Positions 1 through 10,581 of a stretch of DNA of 64,000 bases are shown piece by piece. How positions within the stretch are numbered: position 1 is the stretch's first letter; the number at the start of each line of letters is the position of its first letter. Location of the stretch: the NCBI GenBank assembly GCA_958295665.1, contig OY282560.1:147924091-147988090 (forward strand), written 5' to 3'. The position numbers and the translations under genes were made by a program. The stretch is from Tipula vernalis. Taxonomy: Eukaryota; Arthropoda; Insecta; Diptera; Tipulidae. A model generated the notes under the pieces. The model did no database searches. It was not told the DNA's origin and worked only from the letters and a program-made list of their open reading frames with translations.

Positions 1-279
1 TTATATTTCATAGTGTTATGCTGCAGTTTGTAGGTAATAAGCAAAAACGAAATACAGTAGAACCTTGTTAGTAACTTGCTTTGGTTTATACGCATTATAT
101 TAAATAAATGTGATGTAAATTTAATTTAAGTTTTATGTACGGAATTCCATACACTGTGCTTTTATGGGTTAACAAAAATATTTTTACCGGTATTGAATTT
201 AAAAAAAATCCATATAAACATTTAAATTAACAATCAGAATAGAGAAGAAAAGTCTTGGAATATTTTTTTGATGAGCATC
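1..279. other. AT-rich DNA, nothing recognised
   Basis: This short AT-rich stretch has no open frame, repeat pair or motif that I could assign. It lies just upstream of the first readable codons of the non-LTR element and may hold its unrecognised 5' portion. Confidence 0.4.
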
Positions 280-1454
280 AACCATAAAACTAATAACTTT
301 GATCTCTGGAACAATATTAATAAAATAAAAAATAGAAAACAATCCAGCTACAGAATTTTAGAAGATCCCATATAGCCAATAATTTTTTAAATTATAATTA
401 TTCTTTCTCCTTTGATACCTCTCCTGATTCTTATAATAAGCTCAATCCTAATATTAATCCCGCGGAGTTTAAAAACACTGAAATTCTTGACATTATTAAA
501 AACTCCAATAATACTGCTCCACGATATGATAAAATTTCATATAAAATTATTAAACAATTAGTTTCCATTAATCTTTACTTAATTAAAGCAAAATCCGATT
601 TACCCTATAAAATGGAAACCATACACGATTGCCATTTTGAAAAAAAAGAAAGATGATAGAAACATTATTAACTACCGTCCTATTTGTCTGTTACAGATTT
701 TTTCAAAAATCTTCAATAAACGCATCTTAAAAAGAATTAATGATCTAGATGATCTCCAATAATATTCTTAACTATTACAATTTCAGGTTTAGAAAAACAA
801 AAGTATCACTAACTATTTTATTGAAATGTTTATTTTCATCAACTCCCTCAAACAACAAAACAAAAAAATTGTCTTAGTTAACATTAATATTTCCAAAGCT
901 TTTGATAACTTTAAATAAAAATATTTTATTAAAAATGTTTAAAATTTTCAATTTCCCTAATAACATTACACATTAGATTTCTCAATTTCTTACAAATAGA
1001 TTTATTTCTATTCAAAACATCAATCAAACTTCAAAAGCTTCATATCAAATCTTCCAATACGCCGATGATATTTGCATTGTAATTTCTGCTTATAATCATG
1101 ACAACTTACAATTAATAATAGATTCTACTTTACTCTCATTAACGAATAAATTACAATCTTTAAAATTACAAATTAAAACTGATAAATCTCACTTTTTAAG
1201 ACTATTCACTAATAAACATAATTCCAAATCTCTAAATTTAAAAATTAATTATATTTATATAAAATAAAGATTAACCACTACTGGGTACAACCTTAACTAA
1301 CAAACTTTCCTTATCAAATCATTACACAAAATTTTTTTTGGATATTTTCAATTCTGTTAACCTACTTAAAACACTCACCCATTAAAATGGAGGTGTAAAT
1401 CCTGAAACAATGATCAATGTTTTTAAAGCAATCATTAAATCAAAACTTGAATAC
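280..1454 (+). pseudogene. Non-LTR retrotransposon reverse transcriptase, 5' part (I/LOA-like)
   Basis: Decayed reverse transcriptase of a non-LTR element, which would copy its own RNA into DNA at a nicked target. Readable pieces in order, across frameshifts: a linker near 290-370 (NNFDLWNNINK), a palm entry near 470-560 (APRYDKIS-YKIIKQL), NYRPICLLQIFSKIFNKRI at about 671-727, an FRKTKS-type motif at 781-810 followed by VLVNINISKAFDN (aspartate of the first catalytic box), and the catalytic box QYADDICIV near 1048-1075. The frame ends abruptly at SKLEY (about 1438-1454), exactly where the inverted repeat of an inserted transposon begins. The rest of the protein resumes at 5901. Many stops and frameshifts make it non-functional. 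The later RNase H domain suggests the I/LOA group, but the clade is inferred. Confidence 0.8.
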
Positions 1455-1468
1455 ACATATCGTCACCT

Positions 1469-1768
1469 CCAAATTGAATTGGTTTTTTATTTTTTTTTTT
1501 TTTGTTGTAAAATTTGACTACATACGTGGAGCTTACAATCAATTTAATAGAAATGATATCGATTACATTCTGGCGCAATAATTGGAATTTTCCAGAAACA
1601 CAAATTTTTCAAATTGGTCCATATCCACACTTTTACACTAATTTGTTCATTTTGTAGGATGGACCAAACTTAATTTTTAAATGGAACAATCTAGTTTAAA
1701 TAAATTTGTTAAATTTCATTCCAAAATTAATTTTATTTTTCATTTATTTTTTTAAATAATAGTTATTT
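1469..1768. other. Left subterminal region of the 1455-5900 transposon
   Basis: No gene. It contains a poly-T run and two motifs shared with the opposite end of the element: GGTCCATATCC near 1617-1627 (inverted) and GGATGGACCAAAC near 1658-1670. A weaker version lies near 1681. Confidence 0.5.
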
Positions 1769-1886
1769 ATGGTACTAGTGAGCAAAACGAGATATTATCC
1801 ATGAGGGATAAGTTTGTCCCACGAGGCGATAGCCGAGTGGGACATTATCCCGAGTGGATAATATCTCTTTGCTCACGAGTGCCATA
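1769..1886. repeat. Imperfect 118-bp hairpin
   Basis: Inverted arms at about 1769-1822 and 1838-1886 share GTGAGCAAA-GAGATATTATCC and GGGATAA-GTCCCA blocks around a 15-nt loop. It abuts the foldback element at 1891 and may be its tip or a separate MITE. Confidence 0.65.
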
Positions 1887-1890
1887 CAAC

Positions 1891-2617
1891 GTTTTATCCA
1901 CTTTCGTTGAAATAAATTTCGTAAATTAATAAAGTGCTCTTTACCCATTGAAAAACGAAAAGAAAAATCGGATTTATTTTTTTTCGATATAATTCCAAAA
2001 TTATTGCTTTGTTTTCGCTAAAAACTTCTCGTTTTTGACCTAGTATACCATACAATACTATTTTCAATTAAAAATTTAAAAAAAAATTTTAATTAGCTGA
2101 GAAAATGAAAATTTAATTTTTTTCGTCCGAAAAAAATTGTTTAGAACCGAAAAAATTAAATTTTCATTTTCTCAGCCAATTAAAAATGTTTTTGAATTTT
2201 TTAAATTGAAAATGGTATTGTATGGTACACTCGATCAAAAACGAGAAGATTTTAGCGAAAATAAAGCAATAATTTTGGAATTACAATCGAAAAAACTAAA
2301 ACCGATTTTTCTTTTAGTTTTTCAATCGGTAAAGCACTTAAGAAATAGTTCCATTTTGTATTTTCACACTACAGCATTGAATTTTGAAATACATTTTATC
2401 ATAGTGACTTTAATTTAATTAATTTTTGGAATATAGTTTTTCATTCAATTTGACTACGAATAATTTTCCAATGACTACTCAACATTTTGTTATAACAAAT
2501 ATAACTCACGTTTCCCCTAGCAGCGTGGGTTATACAATAACAATGGGTTATTTTACATTTTCTTTATCTGAAATCAGCATAGTTATCGGGCTATTATACA
2601 TCAAAAGTGGATAAAAC
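1891..2617. mobile_element. Foldback (palindromic) element, 727 bp
   Basis: The ends are a 14-bp inverted repeat GTTTTATCCACTTT (1891-1904 and 2604-2617). Inside, arms of about 190 bp (1932-2122 and 2148-2338) are near-mirror images centred close to 2135, sharing for example GCTGAGAAAATGAAAATTTA with its complement and CAAAAACGAGAAG with its complement. Open frames across it are products of the palindrome and do not look like genes. It lies between the left TIR and the 3' end of the transposase gene of the host transposon. Confidence 0.7.
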
Positions 2618-2946
2618 ATATTTATTTTATTAATTCAATTTAATTTGTTCACAACATTTATCTAATCTTAAATTAAAAAATTTTTGATCACAATGTTTTT
2701 CACAGCTTCAAGTTAAATAAATTAAAATATAAAAATACTTCATTGTCTCCAAAATTGTTTCTAATACCAGAGAGAGACTATGGATTAGCTAAACTGCATA
2801 TATTTTGTTTTATTATTTTTGAATAGAGCCTTTAGATATTGTACATCTTCCGTTGGCAGAAAAGGGAAAAGATCAGAAATATCTTTCATTTTCTCCTTGG
2901 TAATCGGGTGTGCTTTTAACGTACCAATTTCAGTATTAAAATTGAG

Positions 2947-3405
2947 GTGCGGCCAACACGCGACTTTATTTTACGAACAGAGAATTTTGAGAAATTTTAT
3001 TTTTTAATTTTTTTTTTTTTTAATTTTTAAATTTTTAAATTTTTTTTTTAATTTTTTTTTTTTTAATTTTATTTGTTTATACTTTTTAAGATATTTGCAA
3101 AATAAATGTTCTGGACCAAGGGAGTGACCACTTTCGGTTAGCCGATTTGGATTAAAATTCACTGGGACCTCCCAATTTATCAAAAAAGCTTAAATCTGAA
3201 GTTTCAGTTCGATTGGTTAAACCATCTGGGTTGTAGAGAGGACACAGACAGACTGACAGACCGACAGACAGACAGACAGACACCATTTCTAAACCCACTT
3301 TTTCGGACTCAGGGGACCTCAAAACCAATAAATCTCTAAAAATCTCAAAGTCAAAAATTTTCATGATTACTCTACTTTATTTTACTAGAGTAAAAGAAAG
3401 TAAAA
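2947..3405 (-). mobile_element. GTCT-repeat TIR element, copy 1 (truncated)
   Basis: It begins with GCGGCCAACACGCGACTTT near 2949, matching the right end of the complete copy at 41803-42312, and runs in the opposite orientation to that copy. It carries the shared body (GGTCCAGAAC, GGACCTCCCAATTTATC in reverse) and a short CAGACAGACAGA tract at about 3241-3283, then ends near AGTAAAAGAAAGTAAAAAG. The far inverted repeat is missing. It splits the transposase-like gene near its 3' end. Confidence 0.65.
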
Positions 3406-4532
3406 AGATTTTTTTGGAGTGGGAAGCACATTTCTAGTTCCTTTTTTTGGTAGTGAACAAGCTTTGTATGTTATTTCTTGAAATGAACATTTGAATTTTA
3501 ACGTGAAAAAATCATTTTCCTCTTGCTCGTACAAAATAGATTTGATTTTAAACAATGGAACTCTACTAAAATCAAGCTTGCCAGTGTATTTCCAGATTCT
3601 TCAAATAATGATCAATAGTCGAGTGTACACAATCAACTTCATGTATATTCGAAAAACCTGGTTCCGAAAATTTTTGAATTATTTTTTTCTAAATTTTTAT
3701 TATATTTCAAAAATATTTTAAGTGCTGTAGCGTTGATTTTGTTGCGATTTTGCGGTACACAGGAATCGCTCCAGAACGCAATACGTTTAATAAACGAGAA
3801 ATCAGTAATTAACTGGTTCAGTATTCGAATTAATGCACTACCAGATCACCACTATGTGCCTCAATCCATATGACACAGTACGCTATTTTTTTTTTTATTC
3901 GGAATTATGGCTGTACCTGTCAAGTTATACACGTTTAGTTTTCGTTTATAATATAATGATCAAGCATTTCCCTTCGGCAAGCCGATCACTCTCTCCAACT
4001 CGTAGCACAAAATATATGTATTAGGATCAATATTACTCCTATCAATATCTCGATCACCTCTGTATGCTAACTTCTCTTGTTTAAGTTGCTCGTATAATAC
4101 AGTTTCATCGTGGGATGGTTTTTCATTTTGTTGATATAATAAACATTTGTCGCATACATCGTTTTTTGGTTTATGAAATGTAATATTAAACTCGGTGTTG
4201 AAAATATTTCGGTAAATGGATATATTAACTGGATCGTTATATTTTTCTACGTAAAGCTGGTAAATTCTTGCTAAACTAAGGTTAGTTTCTAAATACTTTT
4301 TTTGTGTCTTAGCACGGCAATAATGGGAAACAAAGGTTTCAAAAGTATTTATGTGATGTCGCACTTCATCGAGTTTTATGGCAGATGTCACACGTTTTGT
4401 ATTTTTACCCAGTTATGTTTGTCTAATGTATTTAAAAGGAACAGTCTACAAACACGAAATATGTGCTCATTTATTTGAAGGAAAAATTAAAACGAATGCT
4501 TTTTTACTTCAGAGAGTCCTCGACATCGCTTA

Positions 4533-4892
4533 AAGACTGATTTACATTCAACGACAATCGACATCTGCAAAAAAATTGAAATACAACATAGGAAAAAGTA
4601 CAAAGACAAAAAGAGAAAAAACAATCATCTGCTTAAAAAAGTCAATTGAAACCCGAGAAACAAACCCAAAAAACCTCGTCTGCTTTTTTTGCAGATGTCG
4701 AGTTTCATCTTTTTTCTGTAAAATCGGCGATGCTTGGAAAAATAACTTTAATAAGGTTACATAAATAAGAAAACCAATCATTTGTATTGGTTAATGACAT
4801 TTTTTGTTTAAATTTATTTTTTATGTGTAAAGAAAATGAATTTTTGATTTGACATCTGCATCTGCTAAAATTTTTGAATGTAAATCAGTCTT
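4533..4892. mobile_element. 360-bp MITE with TA target duplication
   Basis: Perfect 19-bp terminal inverted repeats AAGACTGATTTACATTCAA lie at 4533-4551 and 4874-4892, each flanked by TA (4531-4532 and 4893-4894), as expected for the Tc1/mariner superfamily. A second inverted pair GACATCTGCAAAAAAA (near 4562 and 4690) gives internal fold-back potential. It sits inside the transposase-like coding sequence, which reads through on either side. Confidence 0.75.
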
Positions 4893-5300
4893 TATAGTCA
4901 CTCGTTTGACAAATTTAAAGTAAAATTTGATTTTGTCAGCATTTGATATACTCCAAAAGTTTTCGAATATTTTTAATCTATCACTTTCCGCAAAATTTTT
5001 TTGGAACATAAGAAAAGCAAGTATGTTTATCGGTTCTGTTTTTCCAATTTGTGTAGTTTTTCCCAGACTGTCTCAATTTTTATTGACATTGAATTTCCAA
5101 AGATCTACATTTCTTTTTCTTAAAATGAGCATAAATAATTTCAGTGCCATGAGAGGGTAAATCTCTTAAGTTTTCATCTTATCTCATCTCTTTCATAAAA
5201 TCTGTTTGTTTATACATACCTGAAAAGTCTAAATCAGAATTAACATCGCTGGATGAATTTTCATTTTGAACATTTTTATCTTTTTCAGAATTCGTAACTT

Positions 5301-5578
5301 AGTTCATCATTGTATTTAAAATATAATTAAATTATGTAAGTAAACCAAAAAAATTACTTGACGATTTACGTATGTTTAACCTACGTTAATAACTCGGGTG
5401 ACATAGGAGGAGTCGGCGATGTCATCCCGCCAAATATTGTGTACATTGTATACATGTTTTAAAAAAAAATACTTTGACTTTTCACTTCGAGCTTTTTAAG
5501 AACAATGACCGAGAAAAAATTTGCTTCTCATTATATACTTTTGCGTTTTTACATTCTGTGATATCCACTGCACATATA
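5301..5578. other. 5' region of the transposase-like gene
   Basis: No coding motif recognised. By position it should hold the promoter and start of the minus-strand transposase-like gene, but no start codon could be chosen because a stop interrupts the frame near 5300. Confidence 0.35.
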
Positions 5579-5884
5579 CTTGTGGAACAAACTAATTTCT
5601 ACAATATTGTTGAAAAAATGTTCCAATGAGCGTTTGGCTCAAACAAATAGGAAAAAAGTTTGTCTCCAAATATATTAGTTTTTTGTTCCATACGTCAAAA
5701 AACGGGATATGGACCAAATGATAATTAAAAATTTTTAAAAATTTGGATATGGAACAAACTGAGTAGCCAATGTCACAACAACGGTTACGAATTTAAAAAA
5801 TCGGACTATAGATTCTGGAAGAGCGGAAAATTTTAAAATTTTAGTTCAAAAAACACAAATTTGGCGTATGGACCACACTAATAA
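5579..5884. repeat. Right subterminal repeats of the 1455-5900 transposon
   Basis: Short copies of a motif close to ATATGGACCAAACT occur at about 5582, 5688 (inverted), 5707, 5747 and 5867, matching those at about 1617 and 1658 near the other end. Iterated subterminal motifs are common transposase-binding sites in other DNA transposon families; that role here is inferred. Confidence 0.55.
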
Positions 5885-5900
5885 TCAGGTGACGATATGT

Positions 5901-6700
5901 TTTACAGACACCAAATATAAAACAGATCTTAAAATCCTTCAATCTATTAAAAATGCTTATCTGAGAGCTTGTTTAGGCTTTTTAAGAACTACTTCGATTC
6001 GGGCTATTTTATCGGAATCTCTAGAAACATTTTCAGGTCTGGATTTTACTAAAAAAATCATTAACTTATATTACAAAAAATCTATATAACAATTCCAAAA
6101 TTGAAAGCATTTCATATAAAACAAACTTCTCCCAATAATTTTAGTATTAGTACGAATATTGAAGGAATTACAAACAAAAATCTTATTAAACATTCTGAAC
6201 AGTATGCGTTATCTATGGCTGAAATTAATAAATATAATAACTTTGCAATGATTTTCACATATGGTTCTATAATTAACAATAAAGCCGAAATTGGAATTTA
6301 AAATATCAAAACCATTGCTATCAAAATTGGAATTACCATAGCACTAATTATTAAAAACAATAATATTATCATCATTACCGACTCTCAAAGCTCTTGTACT
6401 TCCTTTAAAACGGCTCTTTCACTCGATACAAATAGACACCATAAAAATCAAATTATTGACACTGCCAGCCATAATCAGTTCCCTGGTCACTGTGTCTTAA
6501 AAGGAAATACTGTAGCAGATGGTTTAGCTAAAAAAGTAGCTGCTACTTATTTTCTTGATAATGAACCTACTTTTACAGACTTAATTAATAATATCTCCAG
6601 ATGTATGAATAATAAGTGAAAGGAAATCTACACATCGATGTGATTCATCTGGTCATTTTTATAACCAAATTTGTCCTTCTCCAAGATCAACTTTCCTTTT
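5901..6700 (+). pseudogene. Non-LTR element continued: RT thumb and RNase H domain
   Basis: Continuation of the reverse transcriptase cut at 1454. The first block (5905-6089) reads TDTKYKTDLKILQSIKNAYL then RACLGFLRTTSIRAILSE, the post-RT region typical of I-like and jockey-like elements. After a stop, an RNase H fold follows: FTYGSIINNKAEIG (near 6250-6295, where the family usually has TDGS, so the first catalytic aspartate is changed to Tyr), IIIITDSQSSCTSFKTAL (near 6366-6420) and PGHCVLKGNTVADGLAKKVAA (near 6481-6545). A tail GHFYNQICPSPRS is readable near 6650. RNase H would remove template RNA during copying. The gene is dead, with several stops. Confidence 0.75.
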
Positions 6701-6704
6701 TAAA

Positions 6705-7477
6705 GACTCATTTTATCATTTGGATTATATTTTGATCCATTGATTGACACTTTTCAGTTACATTTGGAGGAAAGAAGTAAACTTTGATTAATCCATCATC
6801 ACTTTCTAATGGTTGAGCAACATTATGAGCTGTACAATTATCCAATAAAAGGATTGCCTTTGGTTCTAAATGATTATTTTGTGAAAATTGCCTTACAGAT
6901 CGTACAAATGGATTATTAAACCAATCAGCAAAAATATATTTAGTCATCCAAGCGTTTTAATATGCAGCTTAAATGAACAAGGATTTATTGCTTTGCCAAT
7001 CACAAACAAAGGAAGTTTGTTAGTTCTTACTGCATTGGAGCATGGCATAACTTTTACTCTTTCTTTAATAATTGTATGGCCACTTGCTGTAGTTTCTATT
7101 GAGTGCACAACTGTTTTCCCGTCCTAAATGAATTAGAAGTAATATCATTGAAGAATTGTACATTCCACTGATTCATAGCAATCCGTATTGCATAACAGCT
7201 TCTCGCCTTAAATTTTTAGTTTTCTTATACCATAACGGCGTTTTAATTTTACAATCCAGTTATTGTTAAATTTTAAGGTATCTGGAATATTTAAGCAAAC
7301 AGCTGAATTAAAATTGCCGTATTTACAATTTTTTTTGAGATCACGTATTTTTAGAAAACTTATAAAAAGCGCCTTTTCTAGTTTTTTCTGACATCTATAT
7401 TTCACATTTTTGCAACGCTTTTTAAATTTATTTAGCATGTTACCTTGGAATTCTAAAATTGAATTTTTATTTTTCAC
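6705..7477 (-). pseudogene. pogo/Tigger-like (jerky-type) transposase relic
   Basis: Minus-strand relic of a cut-and-paste transposase. The 7477-7208 block ends CQKKLEKALFISFLK...NNWIVKLKRRYGIRKLKI, the pattern of the CENP-B/Tc5-type DNA-binding helix-turn-helix domain. After a damaged stretch (7207-7130) with a GEKL remnant, the DDE_1 catalytic core follows: ERVKVMPCSNAVRTNKLPLF and VIGKAINPCSFK (7060-6970), then MTKYIFADWFNNPFV, KAILLLDNCTAHNVAQPL (second catalytic aspartate in LLDN) and VYFFPPNVTEKCQSMDQ (6947-6710). The first catalytic block, normally YNADETG-like, is not visible, so an internal deletion is likely. No terminal inverted repeats were found. Confidence 0.8.
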
Positions 7478-8479
7478 GTAGTCGGTGTTATCGTTAACTG
7501 CCTCAACTATTTACAACTTCACATTTAAGTTAAAAGATGTTAATAACGAATTAAGAATATTCCTAATATGAATAAAATCAAAATAAAAGTGAATTAAATA
7601 AATCAACGATTTCAGCTTTACATTTCAATTACTTCTAGTTCTACTCACTTTTTTCAAAAATCTAAATGATAAATCTAGATTTTGTGTTCTATTAGAACCA
7701 TCAATCTAATAGAACACAAAAAAAATGATCTGCTTTTGTAGTTGTGCTGGTAAACATATCTTGTTTTGGATGATATTGACAAAAGTAGCGATTATTATTT
7801 CCATTAAAAACATGTAGTTAAAATACAATTGTTTGTATTAAATTTATTAGCTTTATAATTTTCTTCTATAAGAAAAGAATCTATAATTCTTTATAATTTT
7901 AAGACAGAGTTTTATTGAAAATAACCTCACAATACAAAATTCAACCAAAATGGTGTACCTTGATTTTTAGCTGTCATTTATACAAATAAAAAATGGAGAT
8001 TGCTACGTATTAGTTTAAAAAATGCCATTTCTGAAATTTGATCTAGATCAAACAATCTGTTAATTTTTTTGTGTCAATAAAACACAAAACCTTGATCTGG
8101 AGCAATTTTTTTTTTTTTTTTTTATTTAGATCAAACTTTTGGGGTGAATAGAACATCACATTAAAAATAAGCTACAGTGAATTAACAAACTATGTAATTT
8201 GAACAAAAAAGGAAACGGAAAAAAACGTAACAAAAATATTGTTTTTTTGTTTAACTGTTAGTACCTTTAATGAATACTATATATAAATAGTACATTACAT
8301 AACGCAATGAATTTTCAAGGTTTTTAAGCTTTCGTAGAATCAGGTACTTTCTTTCGTACAATAGGATGTGGAAAAATCAGGTATCGTCTAAACAGAGATT
8401 CGTTAAATCGGGTTAGATCTGTAACAACAAATAAAAAAAAAAAATGATCAAAATCATCAAAAATCAGAACGGGCGGTGG
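7478..8479. other. AT-rich DNA with two short hairpins
   Basis: No gene recognised. There is a perfect 17-bp hairpin at 7680-7721 (TTTTGTGTTCTATTAGA and complement, 8-nt loop), and a related shorter one near 8071-8094 (TTTTGTGTCAATAAAACACAAAA). These may be remnants of element ends. Confidence 0.45.
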
Positions 8480-8850
8480 ATCATATCAACCCAAAAAAAG
8501 TGATAACGACCCAATGTATTCATTTATGGAAGCGCCAGTAGCGTCAGATAACATAGATTCATCAGATGCTTTGTTTCATGTATGTTTTTAAAAAATTATT
8601 TTATATAAAGTTGGTACATAATCTTAATACTGTCGATACCGGCGAATCAGAACCTCAAACCGAAAGTTCTAATATAGCTGTTACAAATGCACCATCAACA
8701 TCAAGCAATAACGGAATAAACATACCATCTACATCCTCAAATGCTAGATCAAACATTTTAAAATCGCGTGCTTCTCGGATTTCTTATTCTGAAAATCTAA
8801 AAAATCAAATGATGATCAAATTCGCCCTTTTCCAACTTTACTTTTATTAA
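8480..8850 (+). pseudogene. Possible partner gene (ORF2) of a PIF/Harbinger element, fragment
   Basis: Two in-frame-looking pieces: MYSFMEAPVASDNIDSSDAL near 8515-8573, followed by a GTATGT donor-like site, and an acidic then Ser/Thr/Asn-rich low-complexity stretch (8644-8850: TGESEPQTESSNIAVTNAP and PSTSSNNGINIPSTSSNAR). It runs head-on into a Harbinger transposase relic on the other strand. Harbinger elements commonly carry a second, convergent Myb/MADF-type gene with such linkers, which is why I suggest that role. No DNA-binding domain itself is readable. Confidence 0.4.
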
Positions 8851-9292
8851 AGAAAAGCTGAATATAGTTTGGTCATGTGCTGATCCATGCCATCTAAAAA
8901 ATAGTACATTATTAAGATAAAACCAGTAAATTAAATTTACTATATTTATTTAACTTACCGTGCCGTCAAATTAATAATTTTGTACTCAGCATCACAAACT
9001 AGCTGGCAGTTGATTGAGAACCACCCCTTCCTACTCCGAAATAGTTCAGCATTTATTCCACCCGGCAAAACTATTGGAATTTATGTCCCATCAATTAATC
9101 CGATTATTCTCGGAATGCCATGCATTGTATAAAATGTTCGCGTTGTAGTGTTTCCTCCTCTTCGTTGGGCATTTTTATAAATTGATAATCACCAATAACA
9201 TTTTGGAAACTATTCGTGGCATAGTATCGTAGGGTGATTAACAATTGGTCTTCTACATAAAGGGTAAAACCCCTCTTACCGTTTTCTTGCAT
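8845..9292 (-). pseudogene. PIF/Harbinger transposase relic
   Basis: Minus-strand DDE transposase relic of PIF/Harbinger type. The 9292-9104 block contains LYVEDQLLITLRYYATNSFQ and NVIGDY, the conserved helical region before the catalytic core. It continues GIPRIIGLIDGT (catalytic aspartate; the next codon is a TAA stop where the family has His), then NAELFRSRKGWFSINCQLVC and DAEYKIINLTAR ending at a GTAAGT donor near 8958. A candidate intron of about 75 bp ends in AG before WHGSAHDQTIFS near 8890-8850. The remaining catalytic residues are missing. Convergent with the fragment at 8480-8850. Confidence 0.82.
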
Positions 9293-10203
9293 TATTATAA
9301 TCTTTATAAATTTTTGGTCGAATGCCGTATACCATATTTAAACTTCGAGTTTCCAAAATATCGGAGTCTAACGAAGATGCTGACAATGACATTTTCGCCA
9401 AAACTATTATAATTATACTATAATAATGTGTTTATATTGTAATTAATTATACTTTGCAAAAGCAAATACAAATATATTAAGTAATCAGTTTACAACACTT
9501 TTTAATGTAATCAACACTTTATAATTGTATGTTATTTTAAATTAATTTAATTAATTAAACTAAACATTATTCAAAATATTTTTCAATATAATTAGTTTTG
9601 AGATTCAGTCAGTATTAATCAACTAGAAACGTCAAACATAATCGTCACAGAAAAAGGTATTACGATTTCAAATAAAAACTGCTATAAAACAAAGGATAGG
9701 AAAATATTTTAAATTGTTCATACAATAGGGCAAAAATAAAATTCTCGGATAAAGCTTTATCTGTACTCTCGGATTTTATTTTTTCTATCCTCGTTCATAC
9801 GATCGGGCCTAAGTACTTGCATAGCACTATGAAGTTTTTTTAATTGTTTTAGCTAAGTCGTGCTATGTTAAATCAGAGCCTACTGTATAAATAAGAGCCT
9901 TCAGTATCGACTGTATTTCTTACTAAGCTTAAAATATGGTTCAAACAATTTTTTCTTTACTATAAAACTATATGGGAAAACGATTATTTTCATTTTCAAT
10001 TTTAGTTTATTAGAATTATGAGCTTTTATTTTGTTTTTATACGAAATTGTCCATGAAACATGTAGTTTTATTTGTTTGAAAATCGTATTTCTTAGTGAAA
10101 ATCGTCTTCAAAAATAAGGTATTTTTGTATGTACTTTAAAAAGTGTGGTGGTTTTTGTAATAAACGTCATAAACTCATAACTCGAAATTTATAAACATAT
10201 AAC
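9293..10203. other. AT-rich DNA, no gene seen
   Basis: No coding motif. The start of the Harbinger transposase (a possible MSLSASSLDSDILETR-like reading near 9390-9345) may lie at the left edge. A weak inverted pair (ATAAAATTCTCGGAT, about 9736-9785) is the only structure noticed. Confidence 0.4.
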
Positions 10204-10581
10204 TTGTTTCCATGTAAGGTTGAAACCGGCTCGAGTTGGAGTTAGTGTTTATGGAAACGAGGTTGAAGTTAGGTTTCCGTTAAATCATTTTGAACACAAC
10301 GAAACTAGTGGAATTGAGTTGGGTTGAAAACCAAAATGTATTAGGGAGTTTTATTATTACTGCAATACAAAAATATTACAATAATTAAATACAATAAAAA
10401 ATATTGACAATGAAAAAATTAAGAACGCAATAAAAAAGTCATAAGTACATTTATATGATAATTTGCTGTACAATTTCCAACTCAACTTAATTCCTTTACA
10501 TGGAAACGATCGACGCCATTTGAAAATTTAACGAAAACCTAATTTCAATCTAACCTAACTCAACCTCGTTCTTGGAAACAA
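10204..10581. mobile_element. MITE-like inverted-repeat element
   Basis: Outer inverted ends TTGTTTCC (10204) and GGAAACAA (to 10581) enclose subterminal inverted arms. GGAAACGAGGTTGAAGTTAG and a following GTTAAAT on the left match the complement of AACCTAACTCAACCTCGTT and ATTTAACGAAAACC on the right. Each arm holds the GTTTCC motif twice. There is no coding capacity and no clear target duplication. Confidence 0.6.

Larger units (their letters stand above)
2785..5300 (-). pseudogene. Transposase-like gene with WSDSCVPQNRN motif, broken by two insertions
   Basis: The only gene of the TIR element, read on the minus strand across several frameshifts. Pieces in order: an acidic Ser/Asn-rich exon (5300-5220) ending CAG|GTATGT; a candidate 101-bp intron (5119-5219) ending AG; a basic N-terminus (KRNVDLWKFNVNK, then LRQSGKNY); FAESDRLKIFENFWSISNADK near 4980-4920; a MITE at 4533-4892; RVCRLFLLNTLDKHNW near 4470-4410; the longest open piece (4391-3960) with HINTFETFVSHYCRA, FNTEFNITFHKP and a zinc-like CDKCLLYQ; KRKLNVYNLTGTA near 3945-3900; FWSDSCVPQNRN near 3780-3750; HEVDCVHSTIDHYLKN near 3640-3590. 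A GTCT repeat is inserted at 2947-3405, and HPITKEKMKDISDLFPFLP leads to the stop at 2785. The pattern matches uncharacterised arthropod proteins I recall as transposon-linked; the aspartate in WSD may be catalytic (inference). Confidence 0.65.
1455..5900. mobile_element. TIR DNA transposon inserted in the non-LTR element
   Basis: A 4446-bp block is bounded by a perfect 14-bp inverted repeat, ACATATCGTCACCT at 1455-1468 and its complement at 5887-5900. It interrupts the reverse transcriptase immediately after the SKLEY motif, and the coding sequence resumes just outside the right repeat. Inside is one minus-strand transposase-like gene (about 5300 to 2785). Without its three secondary insertions (1891-2617, 2947-3405, 4533-4892) the element would be about 2.9 kb. 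Short ATGGACCAAA-like motifs recur near both ends. I see no clear target-site duplication. I cannot place the superfamily with certainty; the transposase resembles a family of arthropod and cnidarian proteins of the Sola type, which I offer only tentatively. Confidence 0.65.

Noticed and set aside
2137..2418. A 93-codon frame
   Set aside because: It is the right arm of a palindrome, and its mirror exists on the other strand.
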